Position numbers and translations under genes: made by a program. A DNA stretch of 6,363 bases, taken from Deltaproteobacteria bacterium. Its GTDB lineage: Bacteria > Desulfobacterota > SM23-61. Below the pieces are notes generated by a model, which saw only the letters and a list, made by a program, of their open reading frames with translations, was not told the origin of the DNA and made no database searches. Of this stretch, positions 1 through 5,837 are shown piece by piece. The first letter of the stretch is position 1. Every line of letters starts with the position of its first letter. Where the stretch lies: contig JAPLIW010000374.1 in NCBI GenBank assembly GCA_026388915.1, positions 1 to 6,363 of the forward strand. The letters run 5' to 3'.

Positions 1-1845
1 CGCCACCGCGTCGAATTTGCAGACGTCGTAGCAGATGCCGCACTTGATGCACTTGGCCGGGTCGATGGCGTGGGGCTTCTTCGCTTCCCCGGACACGGCC
101 TCCTGCGGGCACTCGCGGAAGCAGCGGTGGCAGCCGGTGCAGAGGTCTTCCAGGATCATGTAGGTGATCAACTCCTTGCAGACCCCGGCCGGGCACCGCT
201 TCTCCTTGATATGGGCTTCGTACTCGTCCCGGAAATACCGCAGGGTGGAGAGAACCGGGTTGCCGGCCGTTCCCCCCAGGGCGCAGAGGGACCCCCAGGT
301 AATGCCCTCGGCCAGTTCCTCGATCAGGGCGATGGATTCCTCGGTCCCCCGACCTTCGGTGATGTCGATCAGAACCTCTTTCATCCGGCGAACACCCTCG
401 CGGCAGGGCACGCACTTCCCGCAGGACTCCTCTTCCAGGAACTTGGTGAAGTACTTGGCCACATCCACCATGCAGTCGGTCTCGTCCATGACGATCATGC
501 CGCCCGAGCCCATCATGGACCCGGCCTTGGTGAGCTCGTCGAAATCCACGGACATGTCGATGAGCGACTTGGGGATGCAGCCGCCGGAGGGGCCGCCGGT
601 CTGCACGGCCTTAAACTCCTTGTCCTTCAGCATGCCCCCGCCCACCTTGAAGATGATGTCCCGGATGGTGATCCCCATGGGAACTTCCACCAAACCGGTG
701 TTCTTCACCTTTCCCACCAGGGAGAAGACCTTGGTCCCCTTGCTCCCCTTCGTTCCCAGGGAGGCGAACCAGTTCGCTCCTTTATTGATGATCTCGGGAA
801 CGTTGGCCCAGGTCTCCACGTTGTTCAGGTTGGTGGGCTTGTCCCACAGGCCCCGTTCCACCGTGTGGATGTACTTGGCCCGCGGCTCTCCGGGGCGGCC
901 TTCCAGCGAGGCCATGAGCGCGGAGGACTCTCCACAGACAAAGGCCCCGCCCCCGCGGTTGATGCGGATGTCGAAATCAAACCCGGAGTTGAAGATATTT
1001 TTTCCCAGGAAGCCGTAGGCCCGGCACTGATCCAGGGCGATGTTCAGGTGTTTCACCGCCAGGGGGTACTCGTTCCGCACATAGACATACCCCTGGTTGG
1101 CGCCGATGGCGAAGGCCCCGATGATCATTCCCTCGATGACGCCGTGGGGGTCGCCCTCCATGACCGACCGGTCCATGAAGGCCCCCGGGTCCCCTTCGTC
1201 CCCGTTGCACACCACGTAGCGCACATCCCCGTGGGCTTCCTTGCAGGATCTCCATTTCCTCGCCGTGGGGAACCCTCCGCCCCCGCGCCCCCTTAATCCG
1301 GCCTTTTCGACGGTGCTGATGATCTCCTCGGAGGTCATGGAGGTCAACGCCTTCCCCAGGGCGGCGTATCCGCCGGTGGCGATGTACTCCCGGATGTTGG
1401 TGGGGTCGATTCTGCCGTTGTTCCGAAGGGCGATGCGGACCTGGTACTTGTAGAAGGGAATCTCGTCGTGCCGGGTGATTTTCGCCTTGCTCTGGGGATC
1501 CTCGTAGAGCAGGCGCTCGATCGTCGTTCCCTTCACCAGGGTCTCCCCAACGATCTCCGCCGCGTCTTTGAGCACCACCCGCTGGTAGAAGATATCCTGG
1601 GGATGGATGGTCACCAGGGGACCCCGTTCGCAGAACCCGTGGCACCCGGTCTTCTTCAAAGTCACCTTCCCATCCAGACCCTGCTTCTTCATCTCCCCGG
1701 CCAGGGCCTCGGCCACCTGTTCACTGCCGTTGGAGAGGCATCCGGTCCCTCCGCAGACGGTGATTTCCGGTTGGCCGGGCTTCAGCTCCGCCACGATGAC
1801 TTTTTTCAGTTTTTCCAGATCTTGCTGCGTCTTAATCTTTTCCAT
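1..1845 (-). CDS. nuoF: NuoF/HndC/HydB-type NAD(P)H-binding FMN and Fe-S subunit, 3' end cut by window edge
   Basis: This is a cytoplasmic flavoprotein that moves electrons between NAD(P)H, FMN and Fe-S clusters. Translating from the ATG at 1845 gives 615 open residues with no stop before position 1. Family members are about 600-640 residues, so only a short tail is missing. In order: a thioredoxin-like 2Fe-2S domain (Cys31, 36, 68, 72); the FMN/NAD fold with GRGGGGFPTARKW (186-198), NGDEGDPG (214-221) and CGESSAL (304-310); an SLBB segment (about 372-400); an N3-type 4Fe-4S site (SCGKCVPC, Cys475, 478, 481, with Cys521); and a double 4Fe-4S ferredoxin domain (Cys569, 572, 575, 579 and 599, 602, 605, 609). 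The N- and C-terminal additions separate it from plain complex I NuoF and match HndC/HydB. Cys458, His545, Cys551 and Cys556 could form the zinc site reported in bifurcating HydB. An AGGA lies 7 bases before the ATG. The start overlaps the end of nuoE by 14 bases, suggesting translational coupling. The family is clear, but the partner and the nucleotide used are inferred. Confidence 0.93.
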   Translation of the reverse strand, partial: MEKIKTQQDLEKLKKVIVAELKPGQPEITVCGGTGCLSNGSEQVAEALAGEMKKQGLDGKVTLKKTGCHGFCERGPLVTIHPQDIFYQRVVLKDAAEIVGETLVKGTTIERLLYEDPQSKAKITRHDEIPFYKYQVRIALRNNGRIDPTNIREYIATGGYAALGKALTSMTSEEIISTVEKAGLRGRGGGGFPTARKWRSCKEAHGDVRYVVCNGDEGDPGAFMDRSVMEGDPHGVIEGMIIGAFAIGANQGYVYVRNEYPLAVKHLNIALDQCRAYGFLGKNIFNSGFDFDIRINRGGGAFVCGESSALMASLEGRPGEPRAKYIHTVERGLWDKPTNLNNVETWANVPEIINKGANWFASLGTKGSKGTKVFSLVGKVKNTGLVEVPMGITIRDIIFKVGGGMLKDKEFKAVQTGGPSGGCIPKSLIDMSVDFDELTKAGSMMGSGGMIVMDETDCMVDVAKYFTKFLEEESCGKCVPCREGVRRMKEVLIDITEGRGTEESIALIEELAEGITWGSLCALGGTAGNPVLSTLRYFRDEYEAHIKEKRCPAGVCKELITYMILEDLCTGCHRCFRECPQEAVSGEAKKPHAIDPAKCIKCGICYDVCKFDAVA

Positions 1846-2317
1846 GGGATTTTCCTTCCCCATCCGGTCGGTATTCTTTGACGATCTTTTGAACCTGGTC
1901 GGTGGTTACCTTCCCGTAATTCTTCTGGTCCACCCGCACCAGGGGAGCCAGGGCGCAGGCCCCGAGGCAGTTCACCGTCTCCAGGGTGAACTTCATGTCC
2001 TTGGTGGTCTCTCCGGCCTTCACCGCGAGGGTGCGCTGGAAGTTCTCCACCAGGCGTTGGCCTCCGCGAAGGTGGCAGGCCGTTCCCAGGCAGACATGGA
2101 TTTCGTGCTCCCCGCGCGGCACCAGGCTGAAGGACTTGTAAAAAGTAGCCACCGCGTAAGCCTGGGTCAGGGGAATTTTCAGGCGATTGGCCACCAGGCC
2201 GATCGCTTCTTTGGGAAGGTACCGGTACTCCGCCTGAACATCCTGGAAGATGGCGATGAGCCAGTTCTTCTCCCCGTTGTACTTATTGATGATCTCATTG
2301 ACCTTCTTCAAATCCAT
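1832..2317 (-). CDS. nuoE: NuoE/HndA/HydC-type 2Fe-2S thioredoxin-like subunit
   Basis: This 161-residue protein is the small partner of the NuoF-type subunit. In complex I and in HydABC/Hnd enzymes it holds one 2Fe-2S cluster next to the FMN site. The sequence shows the usual helical N-terminal part (about 1-70, with LPKEAIGLVANRL) followed by a thioredoxin-like ferredoxin fold. The four ligands have the family spacing: Cys76 and Cys81 (VCLGTAC), and Cys117 and Cys121 (CLGAC). Its length is normal for the family. The ATG at 2317 is supported by GGAG six bases upstream, the spacer being a run of six A. The gene follows porB after a 170-bp gap holding two REP-like palindromes, and its last 14 bases overlap nuoF. 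It is probably the fifth gene of the por transcript, although the gap could set a different expression level. I see no missing residue or frameshift. Confidence 0.93.
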   Translation of the reverse strand: MDLKKVNEIINKYNGEKNWLIAIFQDVQAEYRYLPKEAIGLVANRLKIPLTQAYAVATFYKSFSLVPRGEHEIHVCLGTACHLRGGQRLVENFQRTLAVKAGETTKDMKFTLETVNCLGACALAPLVRVDQKNYGKVTTDQVQKIVKEYRPDGEGKSHGKD

Positions 2318-2351
2318 TTTTTTCTCCGCGTAGTTGTGAATGGAGTCTTAC

Positions 2352-2376
2352 GGGCGCGCGCCGCGCGCCCCTACAA
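2352..2376 (-). repeat. REP-like palindrome, copy 1
   Basis: On the minus strand the element starts TTGTAGGGGCG and continues into a perfect 9-bp palindrome (GGGCGCGCG at 2352-2360 against CGCGCGCCC at 2362-2370) around a single central base. It shares its 11-base head and orientation with copy 2 about 70 bp away, but the inner stem bases differ. A fixed GTAGGGG head with a variable, self-complementary stem is what small dispersed REP-type elements look like. Association with a REP-type tyrosine transposase is inference. No such gene is in the window. Confidence 0.65.
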
Positions 2377-2419
2377 TCTACAATAAAATGGTTTTTTTCG
2401 TCGACACCGAACTCCGAAC

Positions 2420-2446
2420 GGGCGACCCGGCGGGTCGCCCCTACAA
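2420..2446 (-). repeat. REP-like palindrome, copy 2
   Basis: On the minus strand this reads TTGTAGGGGCG and then a perfect 10-bp inverted repeat (GGGCGACCCG at 2420-2429 against CGGGTCGCCC at 2431-2440). It lies 41 bases beyond the porB stop codon, so the transcript would carry a very stable GC hairpin there. No T-run follows, which argues against a strong intrinsic terminator. A role in protecting the por message from 3' decay is possible but only inferred. The shared head with copy 1 marks the two as the same element family. Confidence 0.68.
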
Positions 2447-2487
2447 ATTCTCAGCCTGCCCTTCTTATTCTTTCAATCCGCAATCGA

Positions 2488-3423
2488 TTAAATGGCTTTC
2501 CCCATTTCCACTTTGGCCTTCAGGGCCTTGTATTCCTCCAGCACCCTTTTCTGGATATGTGCGATCAGATCCGGGGTCAGGTGGCGGAACCGGCCTTGTC
2601 CCTGCAGGTAGTCTTGGACGGGTCTCAGCTTGGGAAAGTCGATGGTCATCCTGTACTTTCCCCGCTCCACCTCGTAGAGGGGGAAGACCCCCGTCTCCAC
2701 GGCCAGCCTCCCGTAACGGATGGCCAGGTCGGAAGGGATCCTCCATCCGGTCGGGCAGATCGAAAGAATGTGAATGTAGGATGGGCCTTGAATCGACTTG
2801 GCCTTCGCCACCTTCTCCATGAGATCGAAGGGGTAGCTGGAGCAGGCCGTGGCTACGTAGGGAATGTTATGGGCCGCGGCGATGGCGGCCATGTTCTTCT
2901 TCCAGGTCATCTGGCCGAAGCTGGCTTTCCCGGGGGGCGAGGTCGTAGTCATGGCCCCGAAGGGGGTGGAACTGGACCTTTGAATTCCCGTGTTCATGTA
3001 GGCTTCGTTGTCGAAGCAGCAGTAGATCATGTCGTGGCCGCGCTCCAGGGCGCCGGAGAGCGCCTGCAATCCGATGTCCGACGTGCCCCCGTCCCCGCCC
3101 ATGGCCACGGTCTTGATGTATTTCTTGGGAATGCGTCCCTTGCGCATCAGGACCTTCAGCCCTGCTTCCACGCCGGAAGCCACGGCGGCCGCGTTTTCAA
3201 AGGCCACGTGGATCCAGGGGACTTCCCAGGCGGTGCTGGGGAAAGCCGAAGAGATGATTTCCATGCAACCTGTGGCATTGGCGATGATCGTGTTCCGACC
3301 CAGGGCCTTTAAGACGTACCGGACCGCCAGAACCTCGGCGCATCCCTGGCAGGCGCGGTGGCCGGAAACGATGGACTCCCGGCCGCTGACCAACTTGGGA
3401 ACGTAGACTTGGTATTTATCCAT
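2488..3423 (-). CDS. porB: Pyruvate:ferredoxin oxidoreductase beta subunit (TPP-binding)
   Basis: The beta subunit binds the thiamine diphosphate and magnesium and the 4Fe-4S cluster nearest to it. With the alpha subunit it decarboxylates pyruvate to acetyl-CoA and CO2, or works in reverse. The protein has 311 residues, close to the usual 310-330. Visible motifs are GHRACQGC (Cys25 and Cys28) and ATGC (Cys53), with Cys223 in CPTGW as the fourth cluster ligand. The TPP/Mg motif GGDGG at 109-113 is completed by DNEAYMNTG (138-146). The following STPFGAMTTTSP stretch (152-163) is typical of pyruvate-type beta subunits rather than the 2-oxoglutarate type. The start is the ATG at 3423, with GGAG about seven bases before it. 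It lies 123 bp after porA, the gap being filled by a repeat hairpin. Pyruvate as substrate is likely but not proven by sequence alone. Confidence 0.94.
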   Translation of the reverse strand: MDKYQVYVPKLVSGRESIVSGHRACQGCAEVLAVRYVLKALGRNTIIANATGCMEIISSAFPSTAWEVPWIHVAFENAAAVASGVEAGLKVLMRKGRIPKKYIKTVAMGGDGGTSDIGLQALSGALERGHDMIYCCFDNEAYMNTGIQRSSSTPFGAMTTTSPPGKASFGQMTWKKNMAAIAAAHNIPYVATACSSYPFDLMEKVAKAKSIQGPSYIHILSICPTGWRIPSDLAIRYGRLAVETGVFPLYEVERGKYRMTIDFPKLRPVQDYLQGQGRFRHLTPDLIAHIQKRVLEEYKALKAKVEMGKAI

Positions 3424-3450
3424 TTTGAGCTCCCTTATGGGAAATCTAAA

Positions 3451-3525
3451 AATCAGGACTCAGGAGTTAGGACTCAGGAACGAAGGTCTTTTTCTTTTCC
3501 TGATTCCTGTATCCTGATTCCTGTA
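3451..3525 (-). repeat. Imperfect long inverted repeat between porA and porB (possible hairpin)
   Basis: The left arm, AGGACTCAGGA-type sequence at about 3451-3480, is the near reverse complement of the right arm of TCCTGATTCCTG-type sequence at about 3497-3525. By hand alignment roughly 22 of 27 positions pair, around a 16-base loop. On the transcribed minus strand the stem is followed by five T (3452-3448), which resembles a weak intrinsic terminator or attenuator. It sits between two genes whose products are needed in equal amounts, so full termination would make little sense. A dispersed repeat or an RNA-stability element is the more likely reading. Confidence 0.55.
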
Positions 3526-3545
3526 TCCTGATTCCTGGTTCCTGC
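3498..3545. repeat. 14-bp tandem repeat, about 3.4 copies
   Basis: The unit TCCTGATTCCTGTA is present at 3498-3511 and again exactly at 3512-3525. The third copy at 3526-3539 has two changes at its end, and a partial copy TCCTGC follows just before the porA stop codon. Each unit is itself built of two CCTGAT/CCTGTA-like halves. On the minus strand the array is a string of CAGGAAT/CAGGATA blocks, each holding an AGGA that resembles a ribosome binding site. No unique spacers separate the copies, so this is not a CRISPR array. Confidence 0.85.
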
Positions 3546-3546
3546 A

Positions 3547-4725
3547 TTACCCTCTGATCCCGATGGTGTAGAATTCCTCGATCTTCCTCTTGCCCTTTAG
3601 CTTCAGGGCTTGATCGACCATCTCTTCAAAGACCTCGGGGGGCACGTCGCGCCCGCCCATGCCGGCGATGAAGCTGATGATCTTGGGCCGCTTGGCCTGC
3701 CCGTAGAGGGCGGATTTCATCTCCGAGGCCACCGGACCCCCGATTCCGCCCGTGGAAATCGCCCGGTCCATCACCACCAGCATCTCCAGCCCCTGCATGG
3801 CCTTGCGAATGTCCTCGAAGGGGAAAGGACGCCAGAGCCGCAGTTTCAGAAGGCCCACGGGAATCCCCTTCCCCCGCATCCGGTCCACGGCGTCCATGGC
3901 CACTTCTCCGAAGCTCCCCATGGTGAGGAGAGCCACCTTCGCTCCGTCCATGCGGTAGGTCTCGATGGGGTTATAATGCCGCCCGGTCAGTTTCCCCCAT
4001 TCCTTCCAGACTTCCAGGATGACCGAGTAAGAATTCCGCAGGGCAATGTCGTTGGCTTTCCTGGCTTCCGAGTAGATCTCGGGCATGCCGAAGGCCCCCA
4101 TGGTCAGGGGCTGGTCGGGGTGCAGACGGTAAAGGGGCTGGTAGGGCGGAAGGAATTGGTCCACCATTTCCTGGCTGACCTCCAGAAGCGACTCCACCAC
4201 GTGGCTCAGGGTGAATCCATCCAGGTTGACGATGGTGGGGATCAGCACCCGACGGTCTTCCGCGATTTTGAAGGCGCAGATGGTCTGGTCGAAGACTTCC
4301 TGCCCGTTTTCGGTGAAGATCTGGACCCAGCCGCAGTCCCGGGCGGCCATGATGTCGCTGTGGTCATTCCAGATGCTGAGAGGGGCCGACAGGGCCCGGT
4401 TGGCCACGGACATGACGATGGGCAGGCGCATGCCCGCCACCACGAAGAGAATCTCATGCATGAGCTCCAGTCCCTGGGAGCTGGTGGAGGTGTAGGTGCG
4501 GGCTCCCACGGCCGAAGTCCCGGCGCAGACCGAGAGGGCGGTGTGTTCCGATTCCACCGGGACAAACTCCGCATCCAGCTCTCCGTCGGCCACTAGCTCG
4601 GAGAGGTGCTCCACGATATGGGTCTGGGGGGTAATCGGATAGGCGGAAATGGCCTCCGCCCGGGCCAGTTTCACCGCCTCGGCGGCGGCGATGGAAACTT
4701 CCATCCCTACGCGTTTATCCGTCAT
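3547..4725 (-). CDS. porA: Pyruvate:ferredoxin oxidoreductase alpha subunit
   Basis: The alpha subunit supplies the pyrimidine-binding half of the thiamine diphosphate site and the 2-oxoacid pocket. I place the start at the ATG at 4725, giving 392 residues, the usual PorA length. An upstream in-frame ATG at 4794 would add 23 residues lying wholly within porD and unlike any PorA N-terminus. Motifs: SAYPITPQT (27-35), where the Thr contacts substrate in PFOR; VPVESEH (55-61), with the Glu expected to activate TPP; the ANRALSAPLSIWNDHSD stretch (108-124), with the Arg equivalent to a pyruvate-binding residue; and the C-terminal domain from about 262 (VALLTMGSFGE), including STGGIGG (324-330). 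The start codon shares an ATGA with the porD stop, a 4-base overlap typical of translational coupling. Substrate assignment as pyruvate rests on these motifs. A related 2-oxoacid cannot be fully excluded. Confidence 0.94.
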   Translation of the reverse strand: MTDKRVGMEVSIAAAEAVKLARAEAISAYPITPQTHIVEHLSELVADGELDAEFVPVESEHTALSVCAGTSAVGARTYTSTSSQGLELMHEILFVVAGMRLPIVMSVANRALSAPLSIWNDHSDIMAARDCGWVQIFTENGQEVFDQTICAFKIAEDRRVLIPTIVNLDGFTLSHVVESLLEVSQEMVDQFLPPYQPLYRLHPDQPLTMGAFGMPEIYSEARKANDIALRNSYSVILEVWKEWGKLTGRHYNPIETYRMDGAKVALLTMGSFGEVAMDAVDRMRGKGIPVGLLKLRLWRPFPFEDIRKAMQGLEMLVVMDRAISTGGIGGPVASEMKSALYGQAKRPKIISFIAGMGGRDVPPEVFEEMVDQALKLKGKRKIEEFYTIGIRG

Positions 4726-5015
4726 TTCTCTTCCTCCACCATCTTGATGCAACCCGTCCAGCACTCCCGGGCGCAGATGCCGCACCCTTTGCAATAATCC
4801 AGGTTGGCCAGAAAATACCCTTCCTCATTCTTATAGATGGCCGCATCCGGGCAGAAGACCCAGCAGACCCCGCACTTGATGCATTTGGAGGTGTCCACCA
4901 CCGGGCGCTGGGACTTCCAGTCGCCGGTCTTGTATTCATGGGCGTTTCCGGCCTCGGTCACCACGCAGCCAAGGGGGATGTCTTTCCAGGTAAATTGATC
5001 GATGGGTTTGGTCAC
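4722..5015 (-). CDS. porD: Pyruvate:ferredoxin oxidoreductase delta subunit, 2[4Fe-4S] ferredoxin
   Basis: This 97-residue ferredoxin-like subunit carries electrons from the catalytic alpha/beta pair to external ferredoxin. It has the PorD N-terminal signature with GDWKSQRPVVD (31-41), then two 4Fe-4S motifs: Cys45, 48, 51, 55 (the last followed by Pro) and Cys75, 78, 81, 85. The second motif is unusual. The Pro normally following the fourth Cys is Trp86, and an additional Cys89 follows (CARECWTGC). The start is a GTG at 5015, chosen because a full GGAGG lies seven bases upstream. The length fits PorD proteins of about 95-105 residues. It sits between porG (116-bp gap) and porA (4-base overlap), in the gamma-delta-alpha-beta order known for four-subunit PORs such as those of Thermotoga and Pyrococcus. 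Confidence 0.94.
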   Translation of the reverse strand: MTKPIDQFTWKDIPLGCVVTEAGNAHEYKTGDWKSQRPVVDTSKCIKCGVCWVFCPDAAIYKNEEGYFLANLDYCKGCGICARECWTGCIKMVEEEK

Positions 5016-5022
5016 GGTCTAT

Positions 5023-5027
5023 CCTCC
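5023..5027 (-). promoter_or_regulatory. Ribosome binding site of porD (supports a GTG start)
   Basis: A complete GGAGG core lies seven bases before the GTG at 5015. No ATG in the same frame is as well placed, so this site decides the start codon of porD. Confidence 0.8.
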
Positions 5028-5086
5028 AGTCCTTCGGAAAACATTTCTTTCGGACGTGGACCCGTCTCCCCTCCATCCCTTTTCCA

Positions 5087-5114
5087 CCCCGAATGGCTTC
5101 GCTTCGGATCGGGG
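5087..5114. other. Small inverted repeat in the porG-porD gap
   Basis: CCCCGA at 5087-5092 pairs with TCGGGG at 5109-5114. An alternative inner stem is CCGAA at 5089-5093 with TTCGG at 5103-5107. No T-run follows on the minus strand, so it is not a clear terminator. The rest of the 116-bp gap (5016-5131) holds only the porD ribosome binding site. It may be a chance hairpin or a minor processing or stability element. Confidence 0.3.
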
Positions 5115-5131
5115 AGAGGAGTCGCGGTCTC

Positions 5132-5680
5132 TTATTTGCTCAGGGTGGTCTCCTCGTAGGCGCGGCGGAGGGCGTTGAGGTTCCTCTCCGCCCCCCGCCC
5201 AAACCGGGCCTTCAACGGGGGGGTCAGGGAATCGAGAGCCACGATGCCGGTTCCCCGGATAAGGGCGCCCAGCATGGTGGTATTGACGATGGGAATCCCC
5301 AGTTCTTCCTTGGCAATCCGGTCGGCATCCACCAGCGCCAGACGGGCCTGGTAACCGAACTCGGTTCGAACCTGGTCGAGGGTTTTGTTCGTGTTGATGA
5401 TGATCAAGCCGCCGGGTTTCAGCCCCTGGGAGGGGTCCACGATTTTCAACAGGCTGGGGTCCAGAACCACGGCCGCGTCAGGGGTATAAATCTTCGATCG
5501 CAAGCGGATATAATGATCGCTGACCCGGGAAAAGGCTACCACCGGCGCCCCCCTTCGCTCCGGGCCAAAGCTGGGAAACCCTTGAGCAAATTTCCCCTCT
5601 TCGATGGCCGCCAGAGCGAGAAGTTCGACCGATGTGACCGCCCCTTGCCCTCCGCGTCCATGAAAACGAACCTCAATCAT
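5132..5680 (-). CDS. porG: Pyruvate:ferredoxin oxidoreductase gamma subunit
   Basis: The gamma subunit (called PorG or PorC) is a small Rossmann-like subunit that completes the four-subunit enzyme and helps position CoA and the other subunits. The protein has 182 residues, normal for the family. It opens with the hallmark RFHGRGGQG (5-13), followed by FPSFGPERRGAPV (35-47), and ends with a helical tail. The ATG at 5680 is chosen although the frame stays open to 5896. The upstream part has no family similarity, is AT-richer and contains the candidate promoter, while a GAGGA lies about ten bases before this ATG. It is the first gene of the minus-strand por-nuoEF series, with a divergent promoter region behind it. 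PorG-type subunits also occur in 2-oxoglutarate and isovalerate enzymes, so pyruvate specificity comes from porA and porB. Confidence 0.94.
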   Translation of the reverse strand: MIEVRFHGRGGQGAVTSVELLALAAIEEGKFAQGFPSFGPERRGAPVVAFSRVSDHYIRLRSKIYTPDAAVVLDPSLLKIVDPSQGLKPGGLIIINTNKTLDQVRTEFGYQARLALVDADRIAKEELGIPIVNTTMLGALIRGTGIVALDSLTPPLKARFGRGAERNLNALRRAYEETTLSK

Positions 5681-5757
5681 GATGTTATTTTCCTCGATTC
5701 CCCTGTATTTTTTAATGACCGAGATCATCGACAGTAAGGATGTTGCCAATCCTCTTT

Positions 5758-5787
5758 CACATAGCATACCGGCCCAAAAAGTGTCAA
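5758..5787 (-). promoter_or_regulatory. Candidate sigma-70 promoter for the por-nuoEF genes
   Basis: The minus strand has a perfect -35 hexamer TTGACA at 5787-5782. Eighteen bases on is TATGTG (5763-5758), preceded by TGC, which would act as an extended -10. Another -10 choice, TATGCT at 5768-5763, would leave a spacer of only 13 bases and is less likely. Transcription would start near 5750, giving a leader of about 70 bases before the porG ATG. The -35 is strong and the -10 weak, so it could depend on an activator. Confidence 0.5.
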
Positions 5788-5837
5788 CCCTAATTATGAA
5801 TGAGCCTTCAGCCAGAAAAGCGGGGCTGGAGAGGATA

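Larger units (their letters stand above)
2318..2487. other. Intergenic region between porB and nuoE with two palindromic repeats
   Basis: This 170-bp gap is the longest non-coding stretch inside the minus-strand cluster. It holds two REP-like palindromes in the same orientation (separate entries), a 7-bp tandem duplication CTACAAT at 2371-2384 on the plus strand, and the nuoE ribosome binding site at its left end. I see no convincing sigma-70 promoter for nuoE. No run of T directly follows either palindrome on the transcribed strand, so neither is a classic intrinsic terminator. The simplest reading is that nuoE-nuoF are reached by read-through from por. Confidence 0.7.

Noticed and set aside
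70..1296. A 408-residue open frame on the plus strand, and a 284-residue one at 164-1018
   Set aside because: Both lie fully opposite the well-supported nuoF gene. They have low-complexity, His/Gly/Pro-rich or Ser/Arg-rich composition and no recognisable motif, as expected for antisense shadows of GC-rich coding DNA.
977..1645. A 222-residue minus-strand frame that might signal a frameshift in nuoF
   Set aside because: It is very rich in Arg, Gly and Pro and has no motif. Reading nuoF codon by codon from 1845 to 1 gives uninterrupted family sequence through this part, so there is no frameshift.
2352..2446. Rho-independent terminators after porB
   Set aside because: The palindromes are strong, but neither is followed at once by a T-run on the minus strand. 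The T7 stretch at 2391-2397 on the plus strand is about 20 bases beyond the first palindrome, too far for it to act as a terminator in the plus direction.
3498..3545. CRISPR array
   Set aside because: The copies are directly adjacent, only 14 bp long and have no unique spacers. No cas gene is present.
2557..4596. Long plus-strand frames opposite porB and porA (251 and 328 residues)
   Set aside because: They are antisense to clear genes, have shadow-type composition and match no known fold.
4726..4794. Extension of porA by 23 residues to an ATG at 4794
   Set aside because: The added residues come from the alternative reading of the porD ferredoxin motif. The ATG at 4725, overlapping the porD stop, gives the normal PorA N-terminus.
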